A DNA stretch of 64,000 nucleotides from Oscillatoria sp. CS-180 (GTDB lineage Bacteria; Cyanobacteriota; Cyanobacteriia; Phormidesmidales; Phormidesmidaceae): the NCBI RefSeq assembly GCF_028330965.1, contig NZ_JAQMUB010000063.1, positions 1-64,000 on the forward strand, given 5' to 3'. Positions within the stretch are counted from its first letter, which is position 1; each line of letters opens with the position of its first letter. The translations under genes were made by a program, and so were the position numbers. A model generated the notes under the pieces. The model was not told the origin of the DNA, made no database searches, and saw nothing but the letters and a program-made list of their open reading frames with translations. Of the stretch, positions 18,286-26,218 are shown piece by piece.

Positions 18286-19014
18286 GTGAGTTCTCTGCCC
18301 TCCTGCGATCGCCCCTCCGAAGAACAGCCCAAACCCGTAAAGACAGATCATGGCCCCATTATCATGACGGCCCTGATGTTTTTGGGGGTGGCATGGCTCA
18401 TCTCGACAGAGCATCCGCTTATCTTTGGGCGATCGCTTCATCTCCATTCATCCACTTCGGTCACTGAGCCAATTCCACTAGAAATGGAAGGCGGTGATCC
18501 CTATGTTCGGGCATTGATGAGGACCATTTCAGCCGCAGAGTCCAATACCAATGAGCCTTACCACACACTCTATGGCGGCGACCTGATTAACGATCTGACC
18601 CAGCATCCAGATCATTGCATTGAGATTGTGGCCGGTCCCAATCTAGGCGACTGCACAACCGCTGCCGGACGCTACCAGTTCATCACCACAACTTGGATAG
18701 AGCAGGCCCATCACTATCACCCACAACCGCCCCAGTGGTACTCCTGGTGGGCCGAGTATAGTTTCGAGCCTATCTATCAGGACACAGTAGTCTATCGGTG
18801 GCTCAGTGATGCCACCTTCTGGGGAGTCGATATTCCCACACTGCTCCGTCAGGACAAGCTAGAAGACGTCTTGCATCTGCTCTCTCCAACTTGGACGAGT
18901 CTGGGATACGGCATTGAAGACAATGCTATGACCCCCTATCTCGGAGGAATCTATCAGTCCATGCTGGAAGAAGAATTGCAGAACTGTAGAACCGCTAATG
19001 GAGGTGGCTGTTAA
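18286..19014 (+). CDS. GH104-like lysozyme (lambda R type) with N-terminal anchor
   Basis: A 242-residue peptidoglycan-cleaving enzyme. Residues about 72-235 match the lambda endolysin R (GH104 lytic transglycosylase) pattern: catalytic Glu85 in ISAAESNTNE, then TLYGGDLINDLTQHP (R has VGGELFTDYSDHP) and TTAAGRYQFITTTWIE (R has GAGRYQL). A hydrophobic segment at about 25-41 is an anchor or uncleaved signal, so it acts in the periplasm, unlike the phage protein. GTG start; an ATG at 18364 (MTALMFLG) is an alternative. It converges with a holin-like gene 36 bp away. It may be a domesticated phage lysis gene or a housekeeping wall enzyme. Confidence 0.75.
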   Translation: MSSLPSCDRPSEEQPKPVKTDHGPIIMTALMFLGVAWLISTEHPLIFGRSLHLHSSTSVTEPIPLEMEGGDPYVRALMRTISAAESNTNEPYHTLYGGDLINDLTQHPDHCIEIVAGPNLGDCTTAAGRYQFITTTWIEQAHHYHPQPPQWYSWWAEYSFEPIYQDTVVYRWLSDATFWGVDIPTLLRQDKLEDVLHLLSPTWTSLGYGIEDNAMTPYLGGIYQSMLEEELQNCRTANGGGC

Positions 19015-19050
19015 TTGGCCCTCATTAGACCACACGTATGGGTCAGCTCG

Positions 19051-19410
19051 TTAAAGCAAGCCAACGGCCTGTAGGATAAACACCAAAATGCTGTTGATGA
19101 TGGACAGCGCGATCGCGCCAATAATGGCACTCATAATGCCCCATCGTAGCCGGAAACCCTCAATCAGCATGGCAGACAAGCCAAACACCACAATGCTGAT
19201 AATGAGCGGAACCAGTCCCAGACTGATGATTGCGCCAAAACTACGGAGTCCCTGAGGAAGGAAGTGGTATAGGCCATTTAGAATGCCAATCACAGCGCCT
19301 CCCATGAGTGCTTTAGCTGGGCTATCCACCTCAACCCCGGTTGGCAGCAGCGAGACGATCCATAGACTGACCGCTAACACAACGACGGTAATCAAAAATG
19401 CAATGATCAT
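19051..19410 (-). CDS. Phage holin family 4-like membrane protein
   Basis: A 119-residue protein that is almost entirely hydrophobic, with four predicted helices (IIAFLITVVVLAVSLWIVSLL, then a GGAVIGILNGL segment, LVPLIISIVVFGLSAML and the C-terminal IIGAIALSIINSILVFIL). This fits the Phage_holin_4_2 family, widespread in bacterial chromosomes and not restricted to phages. It is convergent with the GH104-like lysozyme. Function in cyanobacteria is unknown. Confidence 0.78.
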   Translation of the reverse strand: MIIAFLITVVVLAVSLWIVSLLPTGVEVDSPAKALMGGAVIGILNGLYHFLPQGLRSFGAIISLGLVPLIISIVVFGLSAMLIEGFRLRWGIMSAIIGAIALSIINSILVFILQAVGLL

Positions 19411-20198
19411 TCTGAGAACTCCTTGTCCTTATAAACGTGCGACTTAGAGGAACAGTAGCAGCCACAGCTCAGGGATGAAGGCAGACGCATAAAGCTTGCC
19501 TCTGCGGAGCAGCAGACCCATCAATCCCTTCCCTGTATTGGCTTTAACGCTCTCAACCGTCCTAGCTATGTTGGCTACAGCGATTAGAAGCTGTTCTAAA
19601 AGTCATCTGTTGGGGGCAACGCAATCGAGATGACAACCCTCTAAAGCTATCGATATTCAGAGAGATGAATAGTCCGTTAGCTTCTTTCTGACGCACTTTT
19701 TCCCAATTATTCAACACTATTCCGCTTGCCAGTGAGTATCCTCTCAAATAAAACTTAAGGCTGGGCTAAGGCGGCTGAATTGGCTCAATTTGGCGAAATT
19801 CATCTTCTATGGACATAATGCATGCCCTCTACATCTCCCAATCCTAGAAGCTGTCGTCGTTTAGCGCTCAAATACCGTATTGGACGGGTTTCCAGCCCCT
19901 AACTGATCACCCTAGTACCGCTACGCGGAATTCAAAATTCAAAATACTCTGCGAGAAGAGCAAAGCTCTACAAAACTAAGGTAGATAAGCTTTCCGAGCA
20001 TTTTGCAGGGTGAGCCTATTCTGCCGTAGTGTACTAGCTATTAATGGAGAATGGGCACAGCAATGCTTGTACCACAAGGCTTCTGAAATCAATAGATGAT
20101 GCGCCCTCATGGACGTGAAAATCTTTCGGTAGAGAGTCGTTACTTGTTGGTGAGAGCGTTAGCATACGTTAAATTCAAGCGATCGCTCTTCTAATCCC
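19411..20198. other. Spacer containing a MITE-like repeat
   Basis: No gene is supported. The notable content is repeat copy A (19912-20037). The promoter of the YkvA gene must lie at the right end, where GCGATCGC is followed by the start at 20199. Confidence 0.5.
19912..20037. repeat. MITE-like repeat family 1, copy A
   Basis: A 126-bp element bounded by CTAGTAC (19912-19918) and GTACTAG (20031-20037). The core reads GCGGAATTCAAAATTCAAAA, then CTAAGGTAGATAAGCTTTCC and GGTGAGCCTATTCTGCCGTA. The same order of blocks recurs at 27401-27496 and, degraded, at 25217-25306. Copy A has about 30 extra bases after the AATTCAAAA block (TACTCTGCGAGAAGAGCAAA onwards). No coding capacity. Confidence 0.85.
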
Positions 20199-20489
20199 AT
20201 GAAACAGTCTGTCTTTCAGCGCATTTATCGCTCGCTTCTAGGGCATCCTATTGCTCGCTGGTTCGTGATCCTAGGGTCGATCGCTTACTTAGTGAGTCCA
20301 GTCGATATCTCCCCAGACGCTATTCCCATCTTAGGTTGGGTTGATGACGGCGTCCTGACAGCGCTCCTCGTAACCGGGGTGACAGAGATCCTGTTAGAGC
20401 GTCGTCGTAATCTCAAAGCCGCAAAGTCCGAAGCCGAGATCTCCTCAGAACAAACGACCGTTAACACCTCAGCGTCGACCGTTGATTGA
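20199..20489 (+). CDS. YkvA/DUF1232 family membrane protein
   Basis: A 96-residue membrane protein with the DUF1232 core IARWFVILGSIAYLVSPVDISPDAIPILGWVDDG, in which the SPVDISPD and GWVDD motifs are diagnostic. A second hydrophobic helix (VLTALLVTGVTEILL) and a charged C-terminal tail follow. Function is unknown; the family is widespread in bacteria and in chloroplasts. A 37-codon frame follows 10 bp later. Confidence 0.88.
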   Translation: MKQSVFQRIYRSLLGHPIARWFVILGSIAYLVSPVDISPDAIPILGWVDDGVLTALLVTGVTEILLERRRNLKAAKSEAEISSEQTTVNTSASTVD

Positions 20490-20499
20490 GCCAATACCC

Positions 20500-20613
20500 A
20501 TGAGACTGCAAACCAATCGCTCCATTCCACTGCTAATCCTGGGCGTGACACTGCTAACGCTTTTAGGTCTATCAGTTTTGTATTGGCTATCGCCCGAATG
20601 GCTAGCAGTATAG
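20500..20613 (+). CDS. Possible 37-residue single-helix membrane protein
   Basis: An ATG-initiated 37-residue frame 10 bp after the YkvA-like gene. It encodes a short basic N-terminus (MRLQTNR) and one long hydrophobic helix (SIPLLILGVTLLTLLGLSVL) followed by YWLSPEWLAV. The basic then hydrophobic layout is that of small membrane proteins, and the position suggests cotranscription. No family is recognised. Confidence 0.45.
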   Translation: MRLQTNRSIPLLILGVTLLTLLGLSVLYWLSPEWLAV

Positions 20614-20748
20614 GCGTGCTTTGCACCCAATGGCATCCGGTGCCTATTGGTGTAGCCCAATGGCTCGCCGTCTTATCCTAATGGAACTGGGACGGCTATA
20701 AAATACGTACGTTAATGCAGATTGGCTGAATATTAGCGTCTAGGCTGC

Positions 20749-22206
20749 TTACAGGATGTCTTCATTGAGTCGCTTTTTTGTGCCTTCAGCTTTAAGAACA
20801 GCAGTTTGCCGCTCCTTGAGAATGTAGGTTTGCATATAGCCTCGGCCTTTAATTTTGATAGGGCCTCGGTCCTCAAAATCGTAGCGCGTTTTGAGGCGAT
20901 CATACGTACTCTTACTGACTTGAATTCGGTCATCAATGCCGTGGGACTCCATGCGGCTAGCAATGTTTACCGCGTCACCCCACAGGTCATAGCTGAACTT
21001 CTTAATGCCAATCACGCCAGCTACGACAGGCCCAGTATTAATGCCAATGCGAAGCCGAAAAGGACTGCCATCGGCGCGTTTGAATGACTGAATAGTTTCC
21101 TGCATTTTGATGGCCATTTCCAGGGTTGCTTGAGCGTGATCCGGTTGGGGGTTTGGCAGTCCGCCGACAACCATATAGGCATCCCCAATCGTTTTGATTT
21201 TTTCCAGTCCCAAAGACTCCGCAATACAGTCAAAAGCAGAAAAAACTTCATTGAGTAAGCAAACCAATTCATTCGGCGACATCTGCGTCGAAAGGCCAGT
21301 GAAGTCCACAATGTCTGCAAATAAGATAGTGGCTTCCTCAAAACGAGACGCGATCGCACCCACCTCCATTTTGAGCTGCTCAGCGATTGTAATCGGCAGA
21401 ATATTGAGCAATAGCTTTTCCGACTTCTCCTGTTCCACCTTAAGCGCCATCTCCGCTTGTTTGCGATCGCTAATTTCTCGATGGACCCGCTCAAAGAGTT
21501 CGTAAAAAGCTTTGGACACTTCGCCCAATTCGTCTCGACGCTTCATTGCCTGGGTTTGAAAATTAGGAGGCTGTGCTTGTCCGACAGCATCCCGGGCCTG
21601 TTTCAAATCATCTCGCAGGCGCAAAACTGGAATAATCAAAATTCGCTCCAGCACCACAATTGTGACGAAGGTGACGAAGACCGAAATGATGATGACCAAA
21701 CCACCGATCGCTAAGGCATACTGACGCATCTCGGACATCACGCCTGACGCATCATGACGAACAATCAAGATGTATTGATCAGAAAGGCGATCGCTCGGCC
21801 AGGCCACATCATATCGCTGACGGTCCGACGATAGCTCCGTAACCGTTGCACCTGGCGATACAGCTGCACAGTCAATCACAGGTGTTTCGCCAAAGGATTC
21901 CACCACCTCACCATTGGACAGGCAAAGCACAGCTCCTCGAATAACCGAATCGGGCTTGAGGTTCTGCTGAATAATGTTGAGCAACCCTATCGAGTTGTCT
22001 CCTAACATGATGCTCGCCTTCACAGTCAAGAGAACTTCAGAGGATAGATCGCTCAGCTCATCCAGCTTTTCCTGGTATCGCCGATAGAAAGATGGGATAA
22101 AGATAATCGCTTCGATGGCAATGATGCTAAGAAAAACCCAGGTCACAATGCGACGCGACAGGCGAGAGCGCAAAAGCCCCATTGATGATTGCAGGATGCT
22201 AGCCAT
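20749..22206 (-). CDS. Membrane-bound class III adenylate/guanylate cyclase
   Basis: A signal-transduction enzyme of about 485 residues making a cyclic nucleotide. It has a membrane helix near the N-terminus (VTWVFLSIIAIEAIIFIP), a periplasmic sensor of about 130 residues, a second helix (LAIGGLVIIISVFVTFVTIVVL), a HAMP-like linker, a coiled coil and a C-terminal cyclase domain. FADIVDFTGLS carries the first metal aspartate; LEKIKTIGDAYMVVGG contains the lysine and second metal aspartate; YDLWGDAVNIASRME supplies an Asp at the purine-selecting position. The Lys/Asp pair favours ATP, thus cAMP. The ATG at 22206 is preferred over an earlier TTG. Confidence 0.9.
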   Translation of the reverse strand: MASILQSSMGLLRSRLSRRIVTWVFLSIIAIEAIIFIPSFYRRYQEKLDELSDLSSEVLLTVKASIMLGDNSIGLLNIIQQNLKPDSVIRGAVLCLSNGEVVESFGETPVIDCAAVSPGATVTELSSDRQRYDVAWPSDRLSDQYILIVRHDASGVMSEMRQYALAIGGLVIIISVFVTFVTIVVLERILIIPVLRLRDDLKQARDAVGQAQPPNFQTQAMKRRDELGEVSKAFYELFERVHREISDRKQAEMALKVEQEKSEKLLLNILPITIAEQLKMEVGAIASRFEEATILFADIVDFTGLSTQMSPNELVCLLNEVFSAFDCIAESLGLEKIKTIGDAYMVVGGLPNPQPDHAQATLEMAIKMQETIQSFKRADGSPFRLRIGINTGPVVAGVIGIKKFSYDLWGDAVNIASRMESHGIDDRIQVSKSTYDRLKTRYDFEDRGPIKIKGRGYMQTYILKERQTAVLKAEGTKKRLNEDIL

Positions 22207-22508
22207 AGCGCTGCTGGATGGTAACGACAGGAACCTCAATCAATATTACTGAGTCAGCAATAGGAGCTCCGGGGGAGCACATTTAGGAATAGATAAGAGT
22301 TCCCTGAGAGCAGGCTGATATCCCTGTTGTTAGCACCGTCTTCCTCAAGACGCTCTAACTCCAACCTCCAACTTCACGACAAACCTCAGTCCTATCAGGT
22401 ATCCCGCACCGATAGACGAAAGCTACGTTTCACATCGCATTTCCAGGACGGCCTTTGCTAGACTGAACATCAACTCTGAATGCACATTTAAGGAAGGAAA
22501 CGGCATCT

Positions 22509-23993
22509 ATGACCGTCGCCATCATCCCCCGCAGACCGATCCAAACTCAAGAAATCCCGAGCTTAGACTATGACGCGACTCGCGATCGCTTCGATGAGTC
22601 ATGGCGTAGCCCCCTTTCCATGCTGCTGGGGTTAGGACGGTCTGCAGGAGCTGACTTCGTTGAATTCTTTTTAGAACGGAATCAGTACATCAGCTGTATG
22701 GCTGAAGACGATGCCATTACCAGCATCTCGCCTCGCTTGGTGACAGGAGCTGGGGTGCGCGTGTTCAAAGGCAAAGCAGACTGTTACGTCAGCACCAACG
22801 ACCTAACCTTCAGCGGATTACGGAATGCCTTGGAGAAAGCGCTCTCCATTATGGGGCTTTATCTGCCGGGACCTGCTGCTTCAGTCCCCGAAGCAAATTT
22901 AGAACTCTTGCGAGACTATGCCACGGCAAAGGGCAAAGAGGCTTGGCTAGGGGCTTGCAGTTCCATGCAGGAAATGGGTGAAGTTCTCCTGTCTGCCAAT
23001 GGCGCTGTGGCCCAACACGGCATCCATATCCAGGCCCGTCGTGCCGGATATTTCCGAGACTGGCAGGAAGTACTAGTCGCCGCGAGTGACGGTACCTTTG
23101 CTCGGGACATTCGCCTCACACAGTCAGTGGGCTGCAATTTGCTTTGTGCCGATGGTGAGCATCGCTCCTCAATCGGTCAGCGACTCGGCGATACCAGCGA
23201 CCCCGCTTTTCTACGAACCTGGGACTATGCTACGACCGCTCAGGAAGTGACCGAATCAGCGGGCAAAATGCTGTACGCCGATTACGTTGAGTCGGGCAAT
23301 TATCCCGTCATCATGGCGAATCACTTCGGCGGCGTGATCTTCCACGAAGCTTGTGGTCACCTGCTAGAAACCACCCAAATTGAGCGGGGCACGACTCCTT
23401 TCATTGACAAGAAGGGGGAGAAGATCGCCCATGAGAATTTGACGGCATGGGACGAAGGCTTATCTGATGATGCCTTTGGCACAATCGACATGGACGATGA
23501 GGGAATGCCAACGCAGCGCACACTCCTGATTGAGAACGGCATCCTGAAGAACTTCTTGAGCGATCGCGCTGGCTCCATGCGGACAGGCCATCCCCGTACG
23601 GGCAGTGGGCGTCGCCAAAGCTACACCTATGCCGCCGCCTCGCGTATGAGAAACACCTATATTGCGCCCGGCGACTTCTCGATGGACGACCTGTTTGGCT
23701 CAGTTGAAAAGGGCATCTACTGCAAGAAGATGGGCGGTGGCAGTGTTGGCCCCACTGGACAATTCAATTTTGGGGTAGACGAAGCCTACCTGATTGAGAA
23801 CGGCAAAGTGACCAAGCCGCTCAAAGGAGCCACGTTGATTGGTGAGGCCAAAGAGATTATGCAGCGCATCTCCATGTGCTCAGAAGACATCAGCTTGGCT
23901 CCAGGCTTCTGCGGATCCATCAGCGGCAGCATCTACGTCACCGTTGGCCAACCTCACCTCAAGGTTGACTCCATCACGGTTGGCGGTCGCTAG
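22509..23993 (+). CDS. tldD: TldD-family metalloprotease
   Basis: A 494-residue protein of the TldD/PmbA family, zinc proteases that act as TldD-TldE heterodimers on unfolded peptides and on microcin or CcdA substrates. The metal-binding HExxxH motif is seen in [13 protein letters not shown], and the C-terminal block [28 protein letters not shown] is intact. These indicate the catalytic TldD rather than the inactive TldE partner. The start at 22509 has TTAAGGAAGGAAA just upstream. Length is normal. No tldE/pmbA gene is adjacent. Confidence 0.93.
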   Translation: MTVAIIPRRPIQTQEIPSLDYDATRDRFDESWRSPLSMLLGLGRSAGADFVEFFLERNQYISCMAEDDAITSISPRLVTGAGVRVFKGKADCYVSTNDLTFSGLRNALEKALSIMGLYLPGPAASVPEANLELLRDYATAKGKEAWLGACSSMQEMGEVLLSANGAVAQHGIHIQARRAGYFRDWQEVLVAASDGTFARDIRLTQSVGCNLLCADGEHRSSIGQRLGDTSDPAFLRTWDYATTAQEVTESAGKMLYADYVESGNYPVIMANHFGGVIFHEACGHLLETTQIERGTTPFIDKKGEKIAHENLTAWDEGLSDDAFGTIDMDDEGMPTQRTLLIENGILKNFLSDRAGSMRTGHPRTGSGRRQSYTYAAASRMRNTYIAPGDFSMDDLFGSVEKGIYCKKMGGGSVGPTGQFNFGVDEAYLIENGKVTKPLKGATLIGEAKEIMQRISMCSEDISLAPGFCGSISGSIYVTVGQPHLKVDSITVGGR

Positions 23994-24019
23994 GCACTTT
24001 GAGCCGTACCATCCTGGAG

Positions 24020-24055
24020 TAGAGTTTCAGTCACTCAATCGCGCCTGAAACTCTA
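24020..24055 (+). terminator. Terminator-like hairpin after tldD
   Basis: TAGAGTTTCAG (24020-24030) and CTGAAACTCTA (24045-24055) form a perfect 11-bp stem with a 14-nt loop, 26 bp after the tldD stop. No strong T-run follows, so termination efficiency is uncertain. Confidence 0.55.
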
Positions 24056-24075
24056 GTAGGTCTTAAAGTAGCGAA

Positions 24076-24124
24076 GCTGGGATCATGGTGGATAGCGGCG
24101 AGCGCGCTCCACCATGATCCCAGC
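24076..24124. repeat. 17-bp perfect inverted repeat
   Basis: GCTGGGATCATGGTGGA (24076-24092) and TCCACCATGATCCCAGC (24108-24124) are perfect inverted copies separated by a 15-nt GC-rich loop. Neither side has a T-run, so it is not a standard terminator. It lies between the tldD terminator and a DUF4177 remnant at the edge of a scarred zone. It may be a mobile-element end or an RNA structure. Confidence 0.7.
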
Positions 24125-24131
24125 CAAGAAT

Positions 24132-24278
24132 TTATCTCACCTTCTTGAAAATACACTCATAATTAAATTCATCGGTGAGCGAGTCTTGAGCACGACGTGC
24201 AAATACAAGTTCCCACCCTTCTTCACCAAGCTCATTCATTGACTCTTCAAATGCAGGTGTTGGTATCCAGCAGGTAGA
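24132..24278 (-). pseudogene. C-terminal fragment of a DUF4177-like protein
   Basis: Read on the minus strand, the frame after the stop of the antitoxin-like gene encodes about 49 residues ending at TAA (24132-24134). The sequence LGEEGWELVFARRAQDS followed by FNYECIFKKV is the C-terminal half of DUF4177-type small proteins (xxLGxEGWELV... FKR). The N-terminal beta strand is missing. An internal ATG at 24237-24239 could start only 35 residues. It is in the same frame as the gene upstream and begins immediately at its stop codon. Confidence 0.55.
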
Positions 24279-24506
24279 TCATAGAAAGGCATCCCGCTCA
24301 GCTTGATCACCCTGGGGAGCACGAACGAGCGGTTCCCCCTGCCAAGCACCGAAAGCGTTGAGTACCCCTTCTGACCATTGACGTTTTTGGGGTTCAGCGG
24401 GTTGATAGACCACCAGGATTTCCAAATCTTCGTCGCGATAATCTGGGAGCTGAATCTGTAGAATGCCGTTTTGATCGACGTGGGAGCGAATCTTAAGGGT
24501 ACGCAT
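24279..24506 (-). CDS. Orphan antitoxin-like small protein
   Basis: A 75-residue protein (MRTLKIRSHVDQNGILQIQLP...) with a predicted beta-rich N-terminal half and an acidic tail (GEPLVRAPQGDQAERDAFL). This matches small cyanobacterial proteins often encoded directly before PIN-domain VapC toxins and treated as antitoxins. No toxin gene follows; a DUF4177 fragment occupies that position. The ATG at 24506 has an AAAGGAAAAAAGG ribosome site; the longer frame from 24557 is rejected. The antitoxin role is inferred from similarity to remembered relatives. Confidence 0.6.
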   Translation of the reverse strand: MRTLKIRSHVDQNGILQIQLPDYRDEDLEILVVYQPAEPQKRQWSEGVLNAFGAWQGEPLVRAPQGDQAERDAFL

Positions 24507-24565
24507 AAGCCTTTTTTCCTTTAAAGCTAATCTGAATGAAATGATAAGTAAGAACAAGCTAGCAA

Positions 24566-24901
24566 TCAGTAAGTGATCGCTTCTCTCAGCTTCAGCTTCA
24601 AATCATTGGAAAGAGGCAACCAATCAATCTCGCCCATTAGCGTTTCAGTGGTTTCGCCCTTGGCGCAACGTTCCTTGTAGATGGCAACGAGCAGCACGTC
24701 TAAGCCAAAGCGGGTGAGCATATCAGCGGCTAGTCCAACAATGCTGAGCAGAATGATACCGCCAATCATGCCGCCAGGACCTAAGAATGCTAGAGATGCT
24801 GTGATGGCTGCTGCTCCGGCTAGTCCAGTCGTAGACATAGTGATGAGCAAAACGACGATAGGGAGTCCAATTCCAGCGGCTTTGCCAACAAATTCATCCA
24901 T
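24566..24901 (-). CDS. Small membrane protein of unknown function
   Basis: A 111-residue protein with two glycine- and alanine-rich hydrophobic segments (GIGLPIVVLLITMSTTGLAG and GPGGMIGGIILLSIVGLAAD) and a hydrophilic C-terminal third (CAKGETTETLMGEIDWLPLS). I do not know the family, but small proteins with a GPGGMxGGI block occur in several cyanobacteria from memory. Start at 24901 is preceded by AAGGAGAAATCGCT, a good ribosome site. It lies between the antitoxin-like gene and a transposase remnant. Confidence 0.7.
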   Translation of the reverse strand: MDEFVGKAAGIGLPIVVLLITMSTTGLAGAAAITASLAFLGPGGMIGGIILLSIVGLAADMLTRFGLDVLLVAIYKERCAKGETTETLMGEIDWLPLSNDLKLKLREAITY

Positions 24902-24913
24902 AGCGATTTCTCC

Positions 24914-25216
24914 TTAACTGAATTCTAGATAAATGTGGGCGATCGCTTGAGGAGGTCTTGGAGGTGATGATGCCCGCTTAAAGTTATTCAACCCTCTCAG
25001 CTTATTTTTCTGTCGCCAGAGTTTGCCAAGTCGTGTGGCCGAGGGCCTGCAAGACCTCAACGACACCACTGGTGGTTCTATGTTCAAAGTATTGCAGAAT
25101 CTCACCAAACCATTGCCTCATCGTCGCCACCGAGTTTGGGTAGAGGCTTTGCGCCGTCACCATCCAATCCAGGAGGTCAACCAAAGCATCACTGCCGCTC
25201 TTGACCTCAAAAGCCC
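24914..25216 (-). pseudogene. C-terminal remnant of an ISL3-family transposase
   Basis: The frame 25002-25241 encodes SGSDALVDLLDWMVTAQSLYP and then RQWFGEILQYFEHRTTSGVVE, the C-terminal catalytic region of ISL3 (IS204/IS1001/IS1165) DDE transposases, with the terminal catalytic Glu in TSGVVE. After VVE the normal continuation (GINNKLKLIKR) is lost; a second frame (24914-25108) supplies NKLRGLNNFKR, so a frameshift or small deletion follows the catalytic Glu. The N-terminal three quarters are absent. The first codons of the open frame (MSFEFRYF) derive from the adjacent MITE-like repeat. Non-functional. Confidence 0.8.
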
Positions 25217-25306
25217 TAAAGTAGCGGAATTCAAAACTCAAAACTAAGGCAGATGGGCTTTCCTAGCATTCTGAATGCTGAGCCCATTTCTGCCGTGATG
25301 TGCTGG
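25217..25306. repeat. MITE-like repeat family 1, copy B (degraded)
   Basis: GTAGCGGAATTCAAAACTCA, then AAACTAAGGCAGATGGGCTT and GAGCCCATTTCTGCCG match the internal blocks of copies A and C, but the CTAGTAC/GTACTAG termini have decayed to CTAAAGTAG and TGTGCTGG. The element abuts the ISL3 transposase remnant and appears to have cut or replaced the region upstream of it. Boundaries are approximate. Confidence 0.75.
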
Positions 25307-25352
25307 CGGATTGACCCGCTCTAATGTCTATCTGCCCACAACAGACCCCAGT

Positions 25353-25781
25353 TCAACTCCCTGAACATTTCTCAAGATGTGATTTAAGGATGTGGTTGAG
25401 TTGAGTCAGAGGTGTTTCTTCCGGACGGTGTGCCAAAATCGCTTGTACCGTTTCAACCAAAGGCCAGTTGATAGCAGCACCATCTCGAATTGTTTTACTG
25501 GCCGCATAGTAAGCCACATCTGGCGGCACGTCCATTTCATCCGTTTCGCCCGTTTGCAGATAGTCAGGCGATCGCCACGACACCACTTTTCCTCTGAGGG
25601 TGATTTGAAACCAAGTGATCTGATCCGCGATTGCCTCAGCAGTGACATCAAAATAAGACTCATTGCCCTGATACCAAATCCGCTTCTTTGCAGTATCGCC
25701 CTCGGTCGGCTTCATCATTCCGGGGTTAATTGGTCGCAGGGAGGCTCCTAGAGCAGTAATCTCAGACTCTTCCAATTTCAT
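25353..25781 (-). CDS. Hypothetical soluble protein
   Basis: A 142-residue protein with no membrane segments. The start MKLEESEITALGASLRPI at 25781 is preferred to the open frame from 25835 because the extra N-terminus is atypical. Features: an aromatic-rich central beta-like segment (RIWYQGNESYFDVTAEAIADQITWFQITLRGK) followed by an acidic helical half. I do not recognise the family; the layout of one segment resembles small cyanobacterial proteins of unknown function. It is isolated between a repeat and desB. Confidence 0.65.
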   Translation of the reverse strand: MKLEESEITALGASLRPINPGMMKPTEGDTAKKRIWYQGNESYFDVTAEAIADQITWFQITLRGKVVSWRSPDYLQTGETDEMDVPPDVAYYAASKTIRDGAAINWPLVETVQAILAHRPEETPLTQLNHILKSHLEKCSGS

Positions 25782-26218
25782 AATTGATTTGCAAAAACCG
25801 ATAACAAACAGGGAACCTCTGCCAAAGCATTGCAAAATTTTTCAGTGACCTTTCAACAACGCCGGATTCATCGAAGAAGCTCTCCGAAAGCTTGAAGGAT
25901 CCCTTTAGCAAAACGAGTGACCTCTGCCAGCGAACGTAGTGTTTCTGGCTAAACAGGAATCAGACTTCGGCAATCCGCAAAAACTGCATCAGTGACGTAT
26001 CATCGCAAGCTTTTTCAAACAGAGTAGTTTTGGGGACTCTATCAACTTTTCAAAGCTTTTGTATCCAATCCGGGACAAAAAAAAGAGCGTACCTTGGGCA
26101 CGCTCCTGGTCGTCATTCTGAGGTATGTCAGCGGTTAAGAGCTGACATACTCCCCCCGAATGGACTGATCTCAGATCTTGCCGTTAATGCTGACTGCAAG
26201 ATGTCCGTTAATTCTGCT
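25782..26218. other. Spacer downstream of desB with terminator and hairpin
   Basis: No gene is supported. It contains the desB terminator (26077-26106) and a second hairpin, GTATGTCAGC (26123-26132) with GCTGACATAC (26141-26150), followed by TCCCCCC. The sequence GACATACTCCCC resembles what is often found near IS200/IS605 ends in cyanobacteria, so this may be the scar of such an element. That last point is tentative. Confidence 0.4.
26077..26106 (-). terminator. Rho-independent terminator of desB
   Basis: On the minus strand GAGCGTGCCCAAGGTACGCTC forms a stem followed by eight T residues (A-run at 26077-26084 on the plus strand). It is 110 bp after the desB stop. Confidence 0.85.

Noticed and set aside
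18286-19410. Prophage
   Set aside because: Only a lysozyme-like and a holin-like gene are present, on opposite strands, with no structural, integrase or packaging genes nearby.
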